A DNA stretch of 64,000 bases from Spirochaetales bacterium (GCA_016928955.1 JAFGJV010000047.1:1-64000); one strand, 5' to 3'. Positions 37,294 to 46,554 are shown, numbered from the stretch's first letter. Made by a program: numbers and translations. Notes: generated from the sequence alone by a model not told the origin.

Positions 37294-38589
37294 TTAGTCC
37301 TTGTCCAAACCCGGCGGCTGCATTCGTTCCATGTCGATGAGCTGTTCAGCCAGCTTCCTGACGTCTTCCCTGAGCTTGAAAATGCAGTCGGTCTTGACGG
37401 CCAGGCCTCTGGCCACATCCTCGGCAAAGGCCCGGCAACTGGGCGCGCCGCAGGATCCGCAGTCGAGTCCGGGCAGGGATTCAGCTATAACTTCCATTTC
37501 TTCCATCATGATCATGGCTTTGAGTATGTCTTTGTCCAGCCTGAGCGCCGGCCTGGGCTGAACTGATTCCTGCCACAGGATGTTAAATCCGGACGCGTCC
37601 AGGGGCGCTTCCCGTTCGGGCAAGGCGTCTATTCTCCGCTCCCGCACGCGTATGCGCCCGCGCGCTATATACGGGTTTTCCACCGTCAGGGGGCCGCCCA
37701 CGCAGCCGGCGGGGCAGGCCAGGGCCTCTATGAAGGTGACGTTGCGCATGGTGCCGTTTTCCAGGGCTTCGAACACGCTGATCACGTCGTCGATGCCGCT
37801 CACGGATATGCCTCTGGGGTCGCCAAGCGCGTCGCTCTCGCCGTCGATATGGGCCCAGCCCAGGCCCTTGCCCCGGGCCCGGCCCAAGGGCCGCTCCGGA
37901 ACTCCGGGCAGTATGTTGCGCAGGGGCAGGTACACGTCCTTGATGCCTATGACCCCGTCCACGGCGGACGCGGTTGTGCCCTGGGGACAGCGCGATACGG
38001 TCACCTTGGCCGCGCAGGGCGAGATGAAAAAAACCCCAATGTCGTCCCGGCCGGGGTACATGCGCTCCTTGACCAGCCGTGCGGCCGCCTCCATGGGCGA
38101 CAGGATGGGTACCAGCTTGTCCAGGAGGCTCGGGAAACGCACCTGTATGAGCTTGACGACCGCCGGGCAGGCGGAAGATATCCAGGGTCCCTGCCCGCTG
38201 TGTTCCCGCACCCAGGCGCTTGTGGCCGCCGATACGAGCTCGGCAGCCCACGCCACCTCCAGGACATCGGTAAAGCCAAGGGCCAGGAGGCCGCAGAGGA
38301 TATGGTCCACCGTATAGCGTTCGTCAAACTGGCCGTACAGGGTGGGAGCCGGTATGGCCACGCGGACGGGGAAGCGCTCCAGGGCGGCCAGGGGATCTGA
38401 TACAGCCCGCTTGGCGCCCTGCGGACAGCGCCGTATGCACTCTCCGCAGTCTATGCAGCGCTCGTCCATGATGGACGCCCGCCCCTTGCGCACCCTGATG
38501 GCTTCTGTTGGGCAGAAGCGGATGCAGGTTGTGCAGCCGGTGCATTTGGCGGGGTCCAGGGTGACCGAATGAAACGATTCGCCGTTCAT
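37294..38589 (-). CDS. [Fe-Fe] hydrogenase-like protein with ferredoxin domains and C-terminal 4Fe-4S domain
   Basis: CTGCTTCIRFCP, CIDCGECIRRCP; SACPAVVK, FFISPCAAK, EALACPAGCVGG; C-term CGSCGAPSCRAFAEDVARG. Confidence 0.82.
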   Translation of the reverse strand: MNGESFHSVTLDPAKCTGCTTCIRFCPTEAIRVRKGRASIMDERCIDCGECIRRCPQGAKRAVSDPLAALERFPVRVAIPAPTLYGQFDERYTVDHILCGLLALGFTDVLEVAWAAELVSAATSAWVREHSGQGPWISSACPAVVKLIQVRFPSLLDKLVPILSPMEAAARLVKERMYPGRDDIGVFFISPCAAKVTVSRCPQGTTASAVDGVIGIKDVYLPLRNILPGVPERPLGRARGKGLGWAHIDGESDALGDPRGISVSGIDDVISVFEALENGTMRNVTFIEALACPAGCVGGPLTVENPYIARGRIRVRERRIDALPEREAPLDASGFNILWQESVQPRPALRLDKDILKAMIMMEEMEVIAESLPGLDCGSCGAPSCRAFAEDVARGLAVKTDCIFKLREDVRKLAEQLIDMERMQPPGLDKD

Positions 38590-39020
38590 GCGTCGGGTCC
38601 AGTCGGCGTCCCGAGCCTGACCACTATGGTCACCCGGGTGCCCCTTCCCGGTTCGGTGTCTATGTCAAGGTAGTCGGAGTTGCGCTTCATGTTGGGAAGG
38701 CCCATGCCCGCTCCAAATCCCAGTTCCCTCATTCGTTCGGGGGCCGTGGAGAACCCTTCCTGCATGGCCATATCCAGGTCCTGGATGCCTGGGCCCGAGT
38801 CCTCCAGCACCACGGTAACCTTGTCCGGCTCTATGGTCGCGTTGGCCACCCCGCCGCCCGCGTGTATGACCATGTTCATCTCGGCTTCGTACATGGCCAC
38901 GGCGACGCGTTTGAGTTCGGCCGGGTTCACGCCAAGCCGGGAGAGGGCCCTCTTGACCTCGGTGCTTGCCTTGCCTGCCAGGCTCATATCGTCGCCAGGC
39001 ACGTCGTAGTGGAGCGTCAC
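38586..39020 (-). CDS. Anti-sigma regulatory factor / HATPase (RsbW-like)
   Basis: AMYEAEMNMVIHAGGG (N box), LEDSGPGIQDLDMAMQEGFSTAP, GFGAGMGLPNMKRNSD (G box). Confidence 0.88.
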   Translation of the reverse strand: MTLHYDVPGDDMSLAGKASTEVKRALSRLGVNPAELKRVAVAMYEAEMNMVIHAGGGVANATIEPDKVTVVLEDSGPGIQDLDMAMQEGFSTAPERMRELGFGAGMGLPNMKRNSDYLDIDTEPGRGTRVTIVVRLGTPTGPDA

Positions 39021-39382
39021 GACGCCCGCGGAGCCCTGGTGCCGCTGGAGCGCAGCCCGGCCTCATAGAGCCGGCCGCAGGCAACGAACATGGTGTAGTC
39101 GGTGGCCAGGAGGGCCATGCCGTTGGATGTTGCCTCCGCCACCATGTCCTTGGACGGGTGCTTGCCCCTGACGAAAACAACCACCCTGATGTCCATCAAG
39201 TCGGCCGTGCGTATGGCCTGGGGATTGACCAGTCCGGTGAGCAGGACCACACCATCTTTCACAAAGGCCATGACGTCGGACATGAGATCTGCGCCGCAGG
39301 CGGCCGCCAGGTCCGTATCCAGGAGGCTTTCTCCGGTAATGAGTTCGGCGTCCAGGATTTTGGCTATCTCGCGCACGGTCAT
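39017..39382 (-). CDS. DRTGG-domain protein
   Basis: MTVREIAKILDAELITGESLLDTDLAAACGADLMSDVMAFV…LLTGLVNPQAIRTADLMDI. Confidence 0.82.
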   Translation of the reverse strand: MTVREIAKILDAELITGESLLDTDLAAACGADLMSDVMAFVKDGVVLLTGLVNPQAIRTADLMDIRVVVFVRGKHPSKDMVAEATSNGMALLATDYTMFVACGRLYEAGLRSSGTRAPRAS

Positions 39383-39506
39383 GGATGCTCCTGTCGGCGC
39401 GCGTCGAGCCGCGCTGCCGGTATCGTTAAAATATGGTCCATAACGACTCTAGCACGGGCCGCCGGCCACCGGCAAGAACCCGTCCCAGCGGACCATCACA
39501 AAATCC

Positions 39507-39533
39507 TAAAGCCGTTTTGCCCGCCGCCGATAA
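39507..39533 (+). promoter_or_regulatory. Sigma28 (FliA) promoter TAAA-N15-GCCGATAA for flaB
   Basis: Exact match to the class 3 flagellar promoter consensus upstream of flagellin. Confidence 0.9.
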
Positions 39534-39724
39534 GTGGAGTGAAAGAGCCGTACCTGTCCGGCCTGTTCCGCACGCGCGAGCGGGGCATACCGGCCGGGGC
39601 GGGCTCTCACGGTTCACGTTCGCCGGCACGGCCGGAGGGGCGTTGAGTCGAAAATCGACACGACTATTCGGCACGGATGCCGGGCGGCCGTTGAGCCGCC
39701 GCTTCTAAGGAAAGGAGATCGGTT

Positions 39725-40585
39725 ATGATCATTAATCACAACCTCAGTGCGATGTTCGCAAATCGCTCCCTCAGTGTCACCAATTGGAACGTTGACAAGA
39801 ATATGGAGAAGCTCTCGTCGGGCCTGCGGATCAACCGCGCCGGCGACGACGCTTCGGGACTCGCCGTATCGGAGAAGATGCGCTCCCAGATCCGCGGCCT
39901 CCAGCGCGCGTCCAAGAACGCGCTGGACGGCATCTCGTTCATCCAGACCACGGAAGGCTACCTCCAGGAGACGCAGGACATCATCCAGCGCCTGCGCGAG
40001 CTGTCTGTCCAGGCGTCCAACGGCATCTACAGTGCCGAGGACCGCATGCAGATACAGGTGGAAGTCTCCCAGCTGGTCGACGAGATAGACCGCATAGCGA
40101 GCCATGCCCAGTTCAACGGCATGAACCTTCTCACCGGGCGCTTTGCCCGCGAGACCGGCGAAAACATCATCACCGGTTCCATGTGGTTCCATATCGGCGC
40201 CAACATGGACCAGCGCGAGCAGGCCTTCATCGGCACCATGACCTCCAAGGCCCTGGGCGTGAAGAACATCGGCGATGATTCCATCCTGTCACTGTCCAGC
40301 CCGGACGGCGCCAACAGGTCCATCGGCGTGCTTGACTCGGCCCTCAAGAGGGTCAGCAAGCAGCGCGCCGACCTTGGCGCCTACCAGACCAGGCTCGAGC
40401 ACGCGATCCGCGGTATCGACATCGGCGCCGAGAACATGCAGGCAGCCGAGAGCCGCATCCGCGACGCGGACATGGCCACCGAAATGGTCGAGTACACGAA
40501 GAACCAGATACTCGCCCAGGCCGGAAACGCCATGCTTGCCCAGGCCAACCAGAAAACGCAGCAGGTGCTCCAGCTCCTCCAGTAA
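39725..40585 (+). CDS. flaB: FlaB-type core flagellin
   Basis: [59 protein letters not shown]… and C-term [33 protein letters not shown]. Confidence 0.98.
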   Translation: MIINHNLSAMFANRSLSVTNWNVDKNMEKLSSGLRINRAGDDASGLAVSEKMRSQIRGLQRASKNALDGISFIQTTEGYLQETQDIIQRLRELSVQASNGIYSAEDRMQIQVEVSQLVDEIDRIASHAQFNGMNLLTGRFARETGENIITGSMWFHIGANMDQREQAFIGTMTSKALGVKNIGDDSILSLSSPDGANRSIGVLDSALKRVSKQRADLGAYQTRLEHAIRGIDIGAENMQAAESRIRDADMATEMVEYTKNQILAQAGNAMLAQANQKTQQVLQLLQ

Positions 40586-40608
40586 GCCGGCGCCGCGCGG
40601 ACGTGAGG

Positions 40609-40639
40609 GGGCCGTTCCCGAGGGGACGGCCCTTTTTTT
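40609..40639 (+). terminator. Intrinsic terminator after flaB
   Basis: GGGCCGTTCCC-GAGG-GGACGGCCC then T7. Confidence 0.88.
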
Positions 40640-40708
40640 CACCGCTAGGCAGGCTGGTGGCAGAGCGACATGCTTTTTCATCAGCATACTAGCCGCGCAC
40701 ACTCCCGC

Positions 40709-40737
40709 TTGCGTTCCCGCCGGGGCGCCCGTATAAT
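40709..40737 (+). promoter_or_regulatory. Sigma70 promoter TTGCGT-N17-TATAAT
   Basis: Perfect -10, 17-bp spacer, ATG at 40747. Confidence 0.75.
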
Positions 40738-40746
40738 GCGCGCACC

Positions 40747-42219
40747 ATGCGCGAGCCGGACAACGACATACGACAAGAAATTCTGGAACGGGTGTTTCCG
40801 GCCCTCCGGTACGGCGGGGATCCGGACATTGAGCGCTATTTCGAGCTCAGGCGTTCCGGCCGCATGCTGGACGCCCTGTCCGTGTACATGTCGCGGCTGA
40901 AGCCGCGTTACCCAGACGACAGGCAGCGGGTGACCTTGCTTGGCCTCTACCGCACGGGGTCGCCGGCCTATACGGACTATCTGTCGTCGCTCCTGTACGC
41001 CCGCGCTGACGCCATCATCGTCGCCATAAAAGCGGCCATAGACAAGCTGACGGCACCCCTGGCGGGCATCCGCCTCAAGGACACGTACGCCGTGCTCAAG
41101 GCCGTGGAACGGGTGGCCAGACTCCTTCCGGACGACGCTGACGCGGCCAGGAACGCCGCCGGGCTCTATGAGGAATACGCGCGCATTCTGGACTATCGGA
41201 AACGAGAGATGGGAGACGTGTCCTATCTCCTGTCGGAATTCTACGACCAGGCCACCCTCGGCTCGGATGACGCCCCCGATTTTGTCACGGAAAGCTGGAA
41301 GGCAGAGGAAGAGCGCAGGATCCGGGAAGCCGAGCGTGAGCGCAAGAATTTTTTTGACTTGTCAAAAATCGAGTTCGACGAAGAAGACGTACGGCGCATA
41401 GAAATTCCGCCGGCCATAGGCCGTGACGAGGACCGCGTGCTTGCCTATTGCCACAAATACTGGCTCCTGGTCGAGGATCCAGCCTTTGAGCGGGTCGTGT
41501 GGCTGTACTCGCGCAAGTACGGTACCAAGCATTACGACGTGTACCGGGCCATCAAGATGGGCAGGCGACGCAAGTACGCGGACGACGAGATCCTGACCCT
41601 GGTGGCCACGACCATAGCCGAGCGCTACTCGTACACGGTCCGGGGCGACCTGTACATGCAGGCCGCCTGGCGCAGGGTCAAGGCGGCTTTGTACGGACAG
41701 GCGCCGGCTCCCGTTGCGGTTCAGAGCGGCCGGGAACGGGCATCCGCCCGGACGTCACGGCAGGCGGCAGATCCGCGTTCCCAAGTTGCTAGAAAGCCAT
41801 CGTCCCCTGCGTCGGCGGAAGGCTCAGCCGCGCCTCAGGATACGCCCGTGGACTCACGGCGTCGCCCTGCGCCCGCACCGTTTGGCGCTTCCAGGCAAAC
41901 GCCCGAACCCGCGGGGTCCATATCCGACCGGATACGCGTGTTGTCCGGACGGGCCTACGACGTGTACCGCGACATTTTCCTGGAACAGGTCAGGGGGCAC
42001 ATACGCGACGCCCTTGTGTCCCCCCGACGGAGCTCGGCCTTTGGCGACGCCCTGAACCGGGCCGAGGCTTTGGTCCATGATTTTATGGAACGGAATTACG
42101 CCAATCCCTACATGAACTGGGCGGACTCAGAGCACCGCGAACGGCTGTCCACTCTCGGATATGACTTGCCCGAACTCGAGGGCATCATAGACGCGTGCTA
42201 CCGGAAAATCAGCGCGTAG
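40747..42219 (+). CDS. Large hypothetical protein
   Basis: Long ORF with own promoter; no family recognised. Confidence 0.8.
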   Translation: MREPDNDIRQEILERVFPALRYGGDPDIERYFELRRSGRMLDALSVYMSRLKPRYPDDRQRVTLLGLYRTGSPAYTDYLSSLLYARADAIIVAIKAAIDKLTAPLAGIRLKDTYAVLKAVERVARLLPDDADAARNAAGLYEEYARILDYRKREMGDVSYLLSEFYDQATLGSDDAPDFVTESWKAEEERRIREAERERKNFFDLSKIEFDEEDVRRIEIPPAIGRDEDRVLAYCHKYWLLVEDPAFERVVWLYSRKYGTKHYDVYRAIKMGRRRKYADDEILTLVATTIAERYSYTVRGDLYMQAAWRRVKAALYGQAPAPVAVQSGRERASARTSRQAADPRSQVARKPSSPASAEGSAAPQDTPVDSRRRPAPAPFGASRQTPEPAGSISDRIRVLSGRAYDVYRDIFLEQVRGHIRDALVSPRRSSAFGDALNRAEALVHDFMERNYANPYMNWADSEHRERLSTLGYDLPELEGIIDACYRKISA

Positions 42220-42238
42220 CCGATCGCCACGGCGTGCG

Positions 42239-42826
42239 TTACAGGCCGGTGCGTCCCCTGAAGGACCGGACCAGGGTCAGCCGGTCCGCGTACTCCAGGT
42301 CGCCGCCCACGGGCATGCCCGTGGCCAGCCGGCTTACCCTGACGCCGGTGGCGTCCAGCATCCTCTTGACGTAGAGGGCAGTCGTGTCGCCTTCAACCGT
42401 TGGGTTGGTGGCCAGGATCACCTCGCGCACGCCCAGTTCCCGTACGCGGTCCACCAGGCGGTCCAGCCTGAGCGCGTCAGGGCCCACGCCGTCCAGCGGG
42501 GAAATAAGCCCGCCAAGGACATGGTACAGACCGTGGTATTCCCTGGATGCCTCTATGGTGAGCACGTCCTGCGGTTGCTCGACCACGCACAGGACGCTCC
42601 TGTCCCGGGAGGGCGACGAACATACCGGGCAGGGATCCTCCTCGGTGTAGGCGCCGCAACGCGAGCAGAAACGCACTTTGTCCTTGAGTCCGGTTATGCG
42701 CTCGGCCAGCAAAGCCGCGAACTGTCCGTCCAGCTTGAGGATATGAAAGGCCATCCGGTACGCGCTTTTCTTGCCTATGCCGGGCAGACGGGACAAAAGT
42801 GTAACCAGATCCTCAAGGGCTTTCAC
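42239..42826 (-). CDS. recR: Recombination protein RecR
   Basis: LLSRLPGIGKKSAYRMAFHIL; CSRCGAYTEEDPCPVCSSPSRD zinc finger; TOPRIM VVEQPQDVLTIEASREYHGLYHVLGG. Confidence 0.97.
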   Translation of the reverse strand: MKALEDLVTLLSRLPGIGKKSAYRMAFHILKLDGQFAALLAERITGLKDKVRFCSRCGAYTEEDPCPVCSSPSRDRSVLCVVEQPQDVLTIEASREYHGLYHVLGGLISPLDGVGPDALRLDRLVDRVRELGVREVILATNPTVEGDTTALYVKRMLDATGVRVSRLATGMPVGGDLEYADRLTLVRSFRGRTGL

Positions 42827-43161
42827 GGATTTCCGCCCGGGGTTCCCATCATGCCTCCCAGGCCGCCCATGGACCGTGACAGTTCGGCCTGCATGGCATC
42901 CTTGACCTTGGCCGCCGCGTCGTTGTGCGCGGCAACGATAAGATCCTGGAGCATGCCAACGTCGTTCGGGTCCACGACCTCGGGGCTGATCTCAACGCCT
43001 ATCAGGTCCATGGCCCCGTTGATGGTCAGCTTGACCATGCCGCCCCCGGCGGATCCCACCGCGCTGACCGATGCCATGCGTTCCTGGGCTTCCTGGGCCT
43101 GCCTCTGCAGGGCCTGCGGATCCTTGAGCATCTTCATGATCTGACCGAGATCCATTGCCAT
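42823..43161 (-). CDS. YbaB/EbfC nucleoid-associated protein
   Basis: Small MDLGQIMKMLKDPQALQRQAQEAQERM… protein between recR and dnaX. Confidence 0.92.
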   Translation of the reverse strand: MAMDLGQIMKMLKDPQALQRQAQEAQERMASVSAVGSAGGGMVKLTINGAMDLIGVEISPEVVDPNDVGMLQDLIVAAHNDAAAKVKDAMQAELSRSMGGLGGMMGTPGGNP

Positions 43162-43202
43162 CTACCTCCGCGTGCGCGCCTATCGTATAAGCGCGTCGGT
43201 AT

Positions 43203-44882
43203 CTACTGTGGGCCGTTTGAATCCTGCTGGACGCGGCGGCCCCTGAAGACCCGCTCCACGATTTCCACGGGATTACCCGGCCCGTCGTCTCCGTCCGAGG
43301 ATCCTTCGTCGTCATGGTTGCCAGACGGGGTTGTGGTTTCCCGGCTTTCCGTCTGGGACCGTACCGACGCCCGTGCCTCGACCTTGATGGCCCGGCCGGC
43401 CAGTTCGGCCGCCTTTTTTGCCACCAGCGCGGCGTCGGACATGACCGTGTTGGCGTCGTATCCGTTGCCGCAGGGCACAACGAGGGTGTCGCCGTCCATG
43501 CTCCAGGGCCCCGAGCGCTCCAGGCACAGGCTGAGCAGTACCCGGTTTTTGCCAAGCGAGGCAATCAGGGCCGCCCGGAAGGCCGCTGGATCAGTGAGCA
43601 TGTCGGCCTGGGCGGGAGCGTCGCTCAGCAGGTCCTCATCGGCCTGGACGCTGGCCTTGGGGTGGCCTGGGCGCTGGGGCGGCGGGCTTTGCCTGGTTTC
43701 TGGAGCGGAATCCGGCGTATCGTTATGGACGCGCAGGCCGCCGGATACGGCCGCCTTGAGATTGGCTACCGCTTTTGACAGGTCAGCCGGGGGAATATAG
43801 TCCTTGATGGTACTCAGCCGCGACACCGCCAGCTCCAGTTCCCACCGCGGATTGACGCTATAGCGCATGTTCCTGTGCAGGTCAAAGAGGTTGGCCAGCA
43901 CGCGTTCAAGGCGTGGCGCGTCCAGCCCGTCCAGGATGCTGTGCGGGAAGCTGGCGCGGGGAGCACCCAGAAGGGCTTCCCTGTCCACTCCGCTCGCAAT
44001 GAGCAGGAGGGACCGAGCGTAGGAGACGGCATCCTGGGTGAACTGCTCTACGGACACGCCGGACGCAAGTATAGAGTCCATGAGCTCAAGGGCGGGGCCA
44101 CGCTGTCCCTTGACGCACAGTTCGAAGATCGCGCCCATGCGTTCGCCGCCCACCAGACCGAGTTTGTCCCGGATCTTTTCCGCCGTTATGTGCCCGTCCG
44201 AAAACGACGCTACCTGGTCAAAGAGCGTGTACGCGTCGCGGAGCGATCCCGTGGCCTCTCGGGCGATCCATAGAAGGGCATCGTCGTCGGCCTTGACGCC
44301 AAGATCGCCGGCCGCCTGGGAAAGGCGTTCCTTGATTGCGTCCAGGCCAATCAGCCTGAAGTTGAACTGCTGGCAGCGGCTCTTGATGGTGGCCGGGACT
44401 TTGTGCAGCTCCGTGGTGGCAAATATGAACACGATGTACGGCGGCGGTTCCTCTATGGTTTTGAGCAGGGCATTGAAGGCGCTGTTGGACAGCATGTGCA
44501 CTTCGTCGATGATGTATATCTTGTATTTTGAAGAATTGGGCGGGAAGAGCACCTCGTCCTTGATCTGACGCACGTTGTCCACGGACGTGTTGGACGCGCC
44601 GTCAATCTCTATGACGTCAAGGGCGGCACCCCTGGCAATGGCTTTGCATGAATCGCATACCCCGCAGGGTTCCGCGGTGGGGCCGTTCTCGCAATTCAGC
44701 GCTTTGGCCAGGATTCTGGCCGTGCTGGTCTTGCCGCAACCCCGAGGTCCGGAGAAAAGGTATGCGTGCGCGATACGTCCGGATGCGATGGATGCGCGGA
44801 GCGTGGTGGACACAAAGTCCTGTCCCGCCAGCTCCTCAAAAGTCTGGGGCCTTTTGCGCGTTGCGGTGATCTCGTAAGCCAT
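43203..44882 (-). CDS. dnaX: DNA polymerase III subunit gamma/tau
   Basis: RKRPQTFEELAGQDFVSTTLRASIASGRIAHAYLFSGPRGCGKTSTARILAKALNC; zinc Cys cluster CGVCDSC; DEVHMLS. Confidence 0.97.
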   Translation of the reverse strand: MAYEITATRKRPQTFEELAGQDFVSTTLRASIASGRIAHAYLFSGPRGCGKTSTARILAKALNCENGPTAEPCGVCDSCKAIARGAALDVIEIDGASNTSVDNVRQIKDEVLFPPNSSKYKIYIIDEVHMLSNSAFNALLKTIEEPPPYIVFIFATTELHKVPATIKSRCQQFNFRLIGLDAIKERLSQAAGDLGVKADDDALLWIAREATGSLRDAYTLFDQVASFSDGHITAEKIRDKLGLVGGERMGAIFELCVKGQRGPALELMDSILASGVSVEQFTQDAVSYARSLLLIASGVDREALLGAPRASFPHSILDGLDAPRLERVLANLFDLHRNMRYSVNPRWELELAVSRLSTIKDYIPPADLSKAVANLKAAVSGGLRVHNDTPDSAPETRQSPPPQRPGHPKASVQADEDLLSDAPAQADMLTDPAAFRAALIASLGKNRVLLSLCLERSGPWSMDGDTLVVPCGNGYDANTVMSDAALVAKKAAELAGRAIKVEARASVRSQTESRETTTPSGNHDDEGSSDGDDGPGNPVEIVERVFRGRRVQQDSNGPQ

Positions 44883-44889
44883 GGCGGGG

Positions 44890-44918
44890 AGGATACCACA
44901 GAGGGCGGCGGCGTACAA
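44890..44918 (-). promoter_or_regulatory. dnaX promoter TTGTAC-N17-TATCCT, -10 ends 7 nt before ATG
   Basis: 17-bp spacer; predicted TSS coincides with the start codon. Confidence 0.6.
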
Positions 44919-44933
44919 GGATGCCGCTCTCAA

Positions 44934-45045
44934 GCGCCCGTAGCCAGGCTTGCTACGGCACAACGTCCATCCGCTTACCGTTGCTTCCTTCCGGACCTGG
45001 CGGGGTTAGGCGGCGGCCGCTAGCGTAGGGCCTGGCTACGGGCGC
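44934..45045 (-). ncRNA. ffs: SRP 4.5S-type RNA
   Basis: GGTCCGGAAGGAAGCAACGG apical motif on minus strand; 16-bp perfect closing stem GCGCCCGTAGCCAGGC/GCCTGGCTACGGGCGC. Confidence 0.95.
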
Positions 45046-45059
45046 TCGAAACGCGGCGA

Positions 45060-45145
45060 CGGAGAGAGGGGGATTCGAACCCCCGGTGCCTTGTGGGCAC
45101 GCACGCTTTCCAAGCGTGGACCTTAAACCACTCGGACATCTCTCC
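45060..45145 (-). tRNA. tRNA-Ser(GGA)
   Basis: Acceptor GGAGAGA/TCTCTCC, long variable arm, anticodon loop CTTGGAAAG, T-arm GGGGGTTCGAATCCCCC. Confidence 0.95.
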
Positions 45146-45172
45146 AGGCAAACAAGTCCGTTTTTACATCCG

Positions 45173-45305
45173 TCCTGGCGCCTGTTCCTCCCGTTGGTCG
45201 GCGAGGGCTCGGTTCGAATCCCCCGGACGATCAACAAAGGTACTTGGCACCACTCAGCTGCCGAACAGCTAGTACGGAGAGAGGGGGATTCGAACCCCCG
45301 GAACC
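45173..45305. repeat. Direct repeat copy 1 (about 130 bp; intergenic spacer plus tRNA-Ser 3' part)
   Basis: TCCTGGCGCCTGTTCCTCCCGTTGGTCGGCGAGGGCTCGGTTCGAATCCCCC… near-identical to 45575-45706. Confidence 0.85.
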
Positions 45306-45361
45306 CGCGAGGGTTCAACGGTTTTCGAGACCGCCCGATTCAACCGCTCTCGCATCTCTCC
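45275..45361 (-). tRNA. tRNA-Ser(CGA)
   Basis: Acceptor GGAGAGA; anticodon loop CTCGAAA; long variable arm. Confidence 0.95.
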
Positions 45362-45376
45362 AAATGCGCGGACCTG

Positions 45377-45396
45377 AAAAAAGGCCTTGCGGCCTC
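45377..45396 (-). terminator. Intrinsic terminator downstream of tRNA-Arg
   Basis: Minus strand AGGCC-GCAA-GGCCT followed by T run. Confidence 0.7.
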
Positions 45397-45412
45397 TTCT
45401 CAGACATCCTAG

Positions 45413-45486
45413 TGAGGCTAAGAGGATTCGAACCTCCGACCTTCAGATCCGCAATCTGACGCTCTATCCAGCTGAGCTATAACCTC
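45413..45486 (-). tRNA. tRNA-Arg(GCG)
   Basis: Anticodon stem-loop TCAGA-TTGCGGA-TCTGA; T-arm GGAGGTTCGAATCCTCT; acceptor GAGGTTA/TAGCCTC. Confidence 0.9.
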
Positions 45487-45574
45487 ATGTCAAAGAACGG
45501 AGAGGGGGGGATTCGGTTTTCCGCGCTCGCTTCCTGCTCACGCGTAAAACCCGCCTCGCCCTCTGCCGGCGCTA

Positions 45575-45764
<190 letters not shown>

Positions 45765-45804
45765 AAGGAGCCCCTCGTGAAGCCTTATGCCCTGGGGCCG
45801 GTTT

Positions 45805-45889
45805 CGGAGTAGGGGGGATTCGAACCCCCGGTGCCTTTCGGCACAACGGTTTTCAAGACCGCCTCCTTAAACCGCTCGGACACCACTCC
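45805..45889 (-). tRNA. tRNA-Ser(TGA)
   Basis: Acceptor GGAGTGG/CTACTCC; anticodon loop CTTGAAA. Confidence 0.95.
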
Positions 45890-45969
45890 ACGCGTGCCGG
45901 ACAACAATAGAAAAAAATAAGACCTCTGTCAAGACGGCGCCGCCGGAAGGACAGGGCGGCGGGATCGCA

Positions 45970-46449
45970 TCAGCCTACCAGGTACCTGCCTATCTCGTTC
46001 AGCTCGGGGAATTTGGACAGGACGGGCCCTTGGCCTTCCGCCGCTTCCTTGTCAATTTCGGCTACTTTCACAAAGAGCTTGTTGACGGAATCTGCCAGTA
46101 TATTCAGGTTGGAGCCAAAGTTGTTCACGACCATGTCCCTGAGCACGCGGTCCTGGGAACTGAATTTATCTCCCGGGCCACCGTACCTGAGTATCTGAAG
46201 CGTCTGTTTGCGGGCCGCCGCCACGAAACGGGCCATGGCCAGAATCAGCAGATACAGCTCGTCCAGGTGATAGCCCTGGTAGCGGTAGTTGGCCGATTTT
46301 TCGGTCAGCTCCTCTATCTGCCCCCAGGTCACGTTGTCCAGAGGCAACAGTGACAGGGCGCCCCTGGTGAACCGGTTGGAGATGTTTGTCCGGAAGTGGT
46401 GCCCGATGGACTCGATGATGGAGTACACCTCGGGGTTCTTGATCTGCAT
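45970..46449 (-). CDS. Hypothetical protein
   Basis: ATG at 46449 (MQIKNPEVYSIIESIGHHFRTNISNRF), -10 TATACT 6 nt upstream. Confidence 0.75.
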   Translation of the reverse strand: MQIKNPEVYSIIESIGHHFRTNISNRFTRGALSLLPLDNVTWGQIEELTEKSANYRYQGYHLDELYLLILAMARFVAAARKQTLQILRYGGPGDKFSSQDRVLRDMVVNNFGSNLNILADSVNKLFVKVAEIDKEAAEGQGPVLSKFPELNEIGRYLVG

Positions 46450-46554
46450 GCCTGGAGTATACCCGGAATCCCCGGAAATGGCCATCGGTCAGCGCCGAAG
46501 CGGCCTTGTCCCCCGGACGGTCTTTCATGTAGTGTGGACGGATGGCGGTGTACG

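Noticed and set aside
45205-45240. Possible extra tRNA on the + strand (GGTTCGAATCCCCC)
   Set aside because: Only a T-loop-like segment with a mismatched stem; no acceptor or anticodon arm, and TTCGAA is palindromic. Kept as a repeat/relic.
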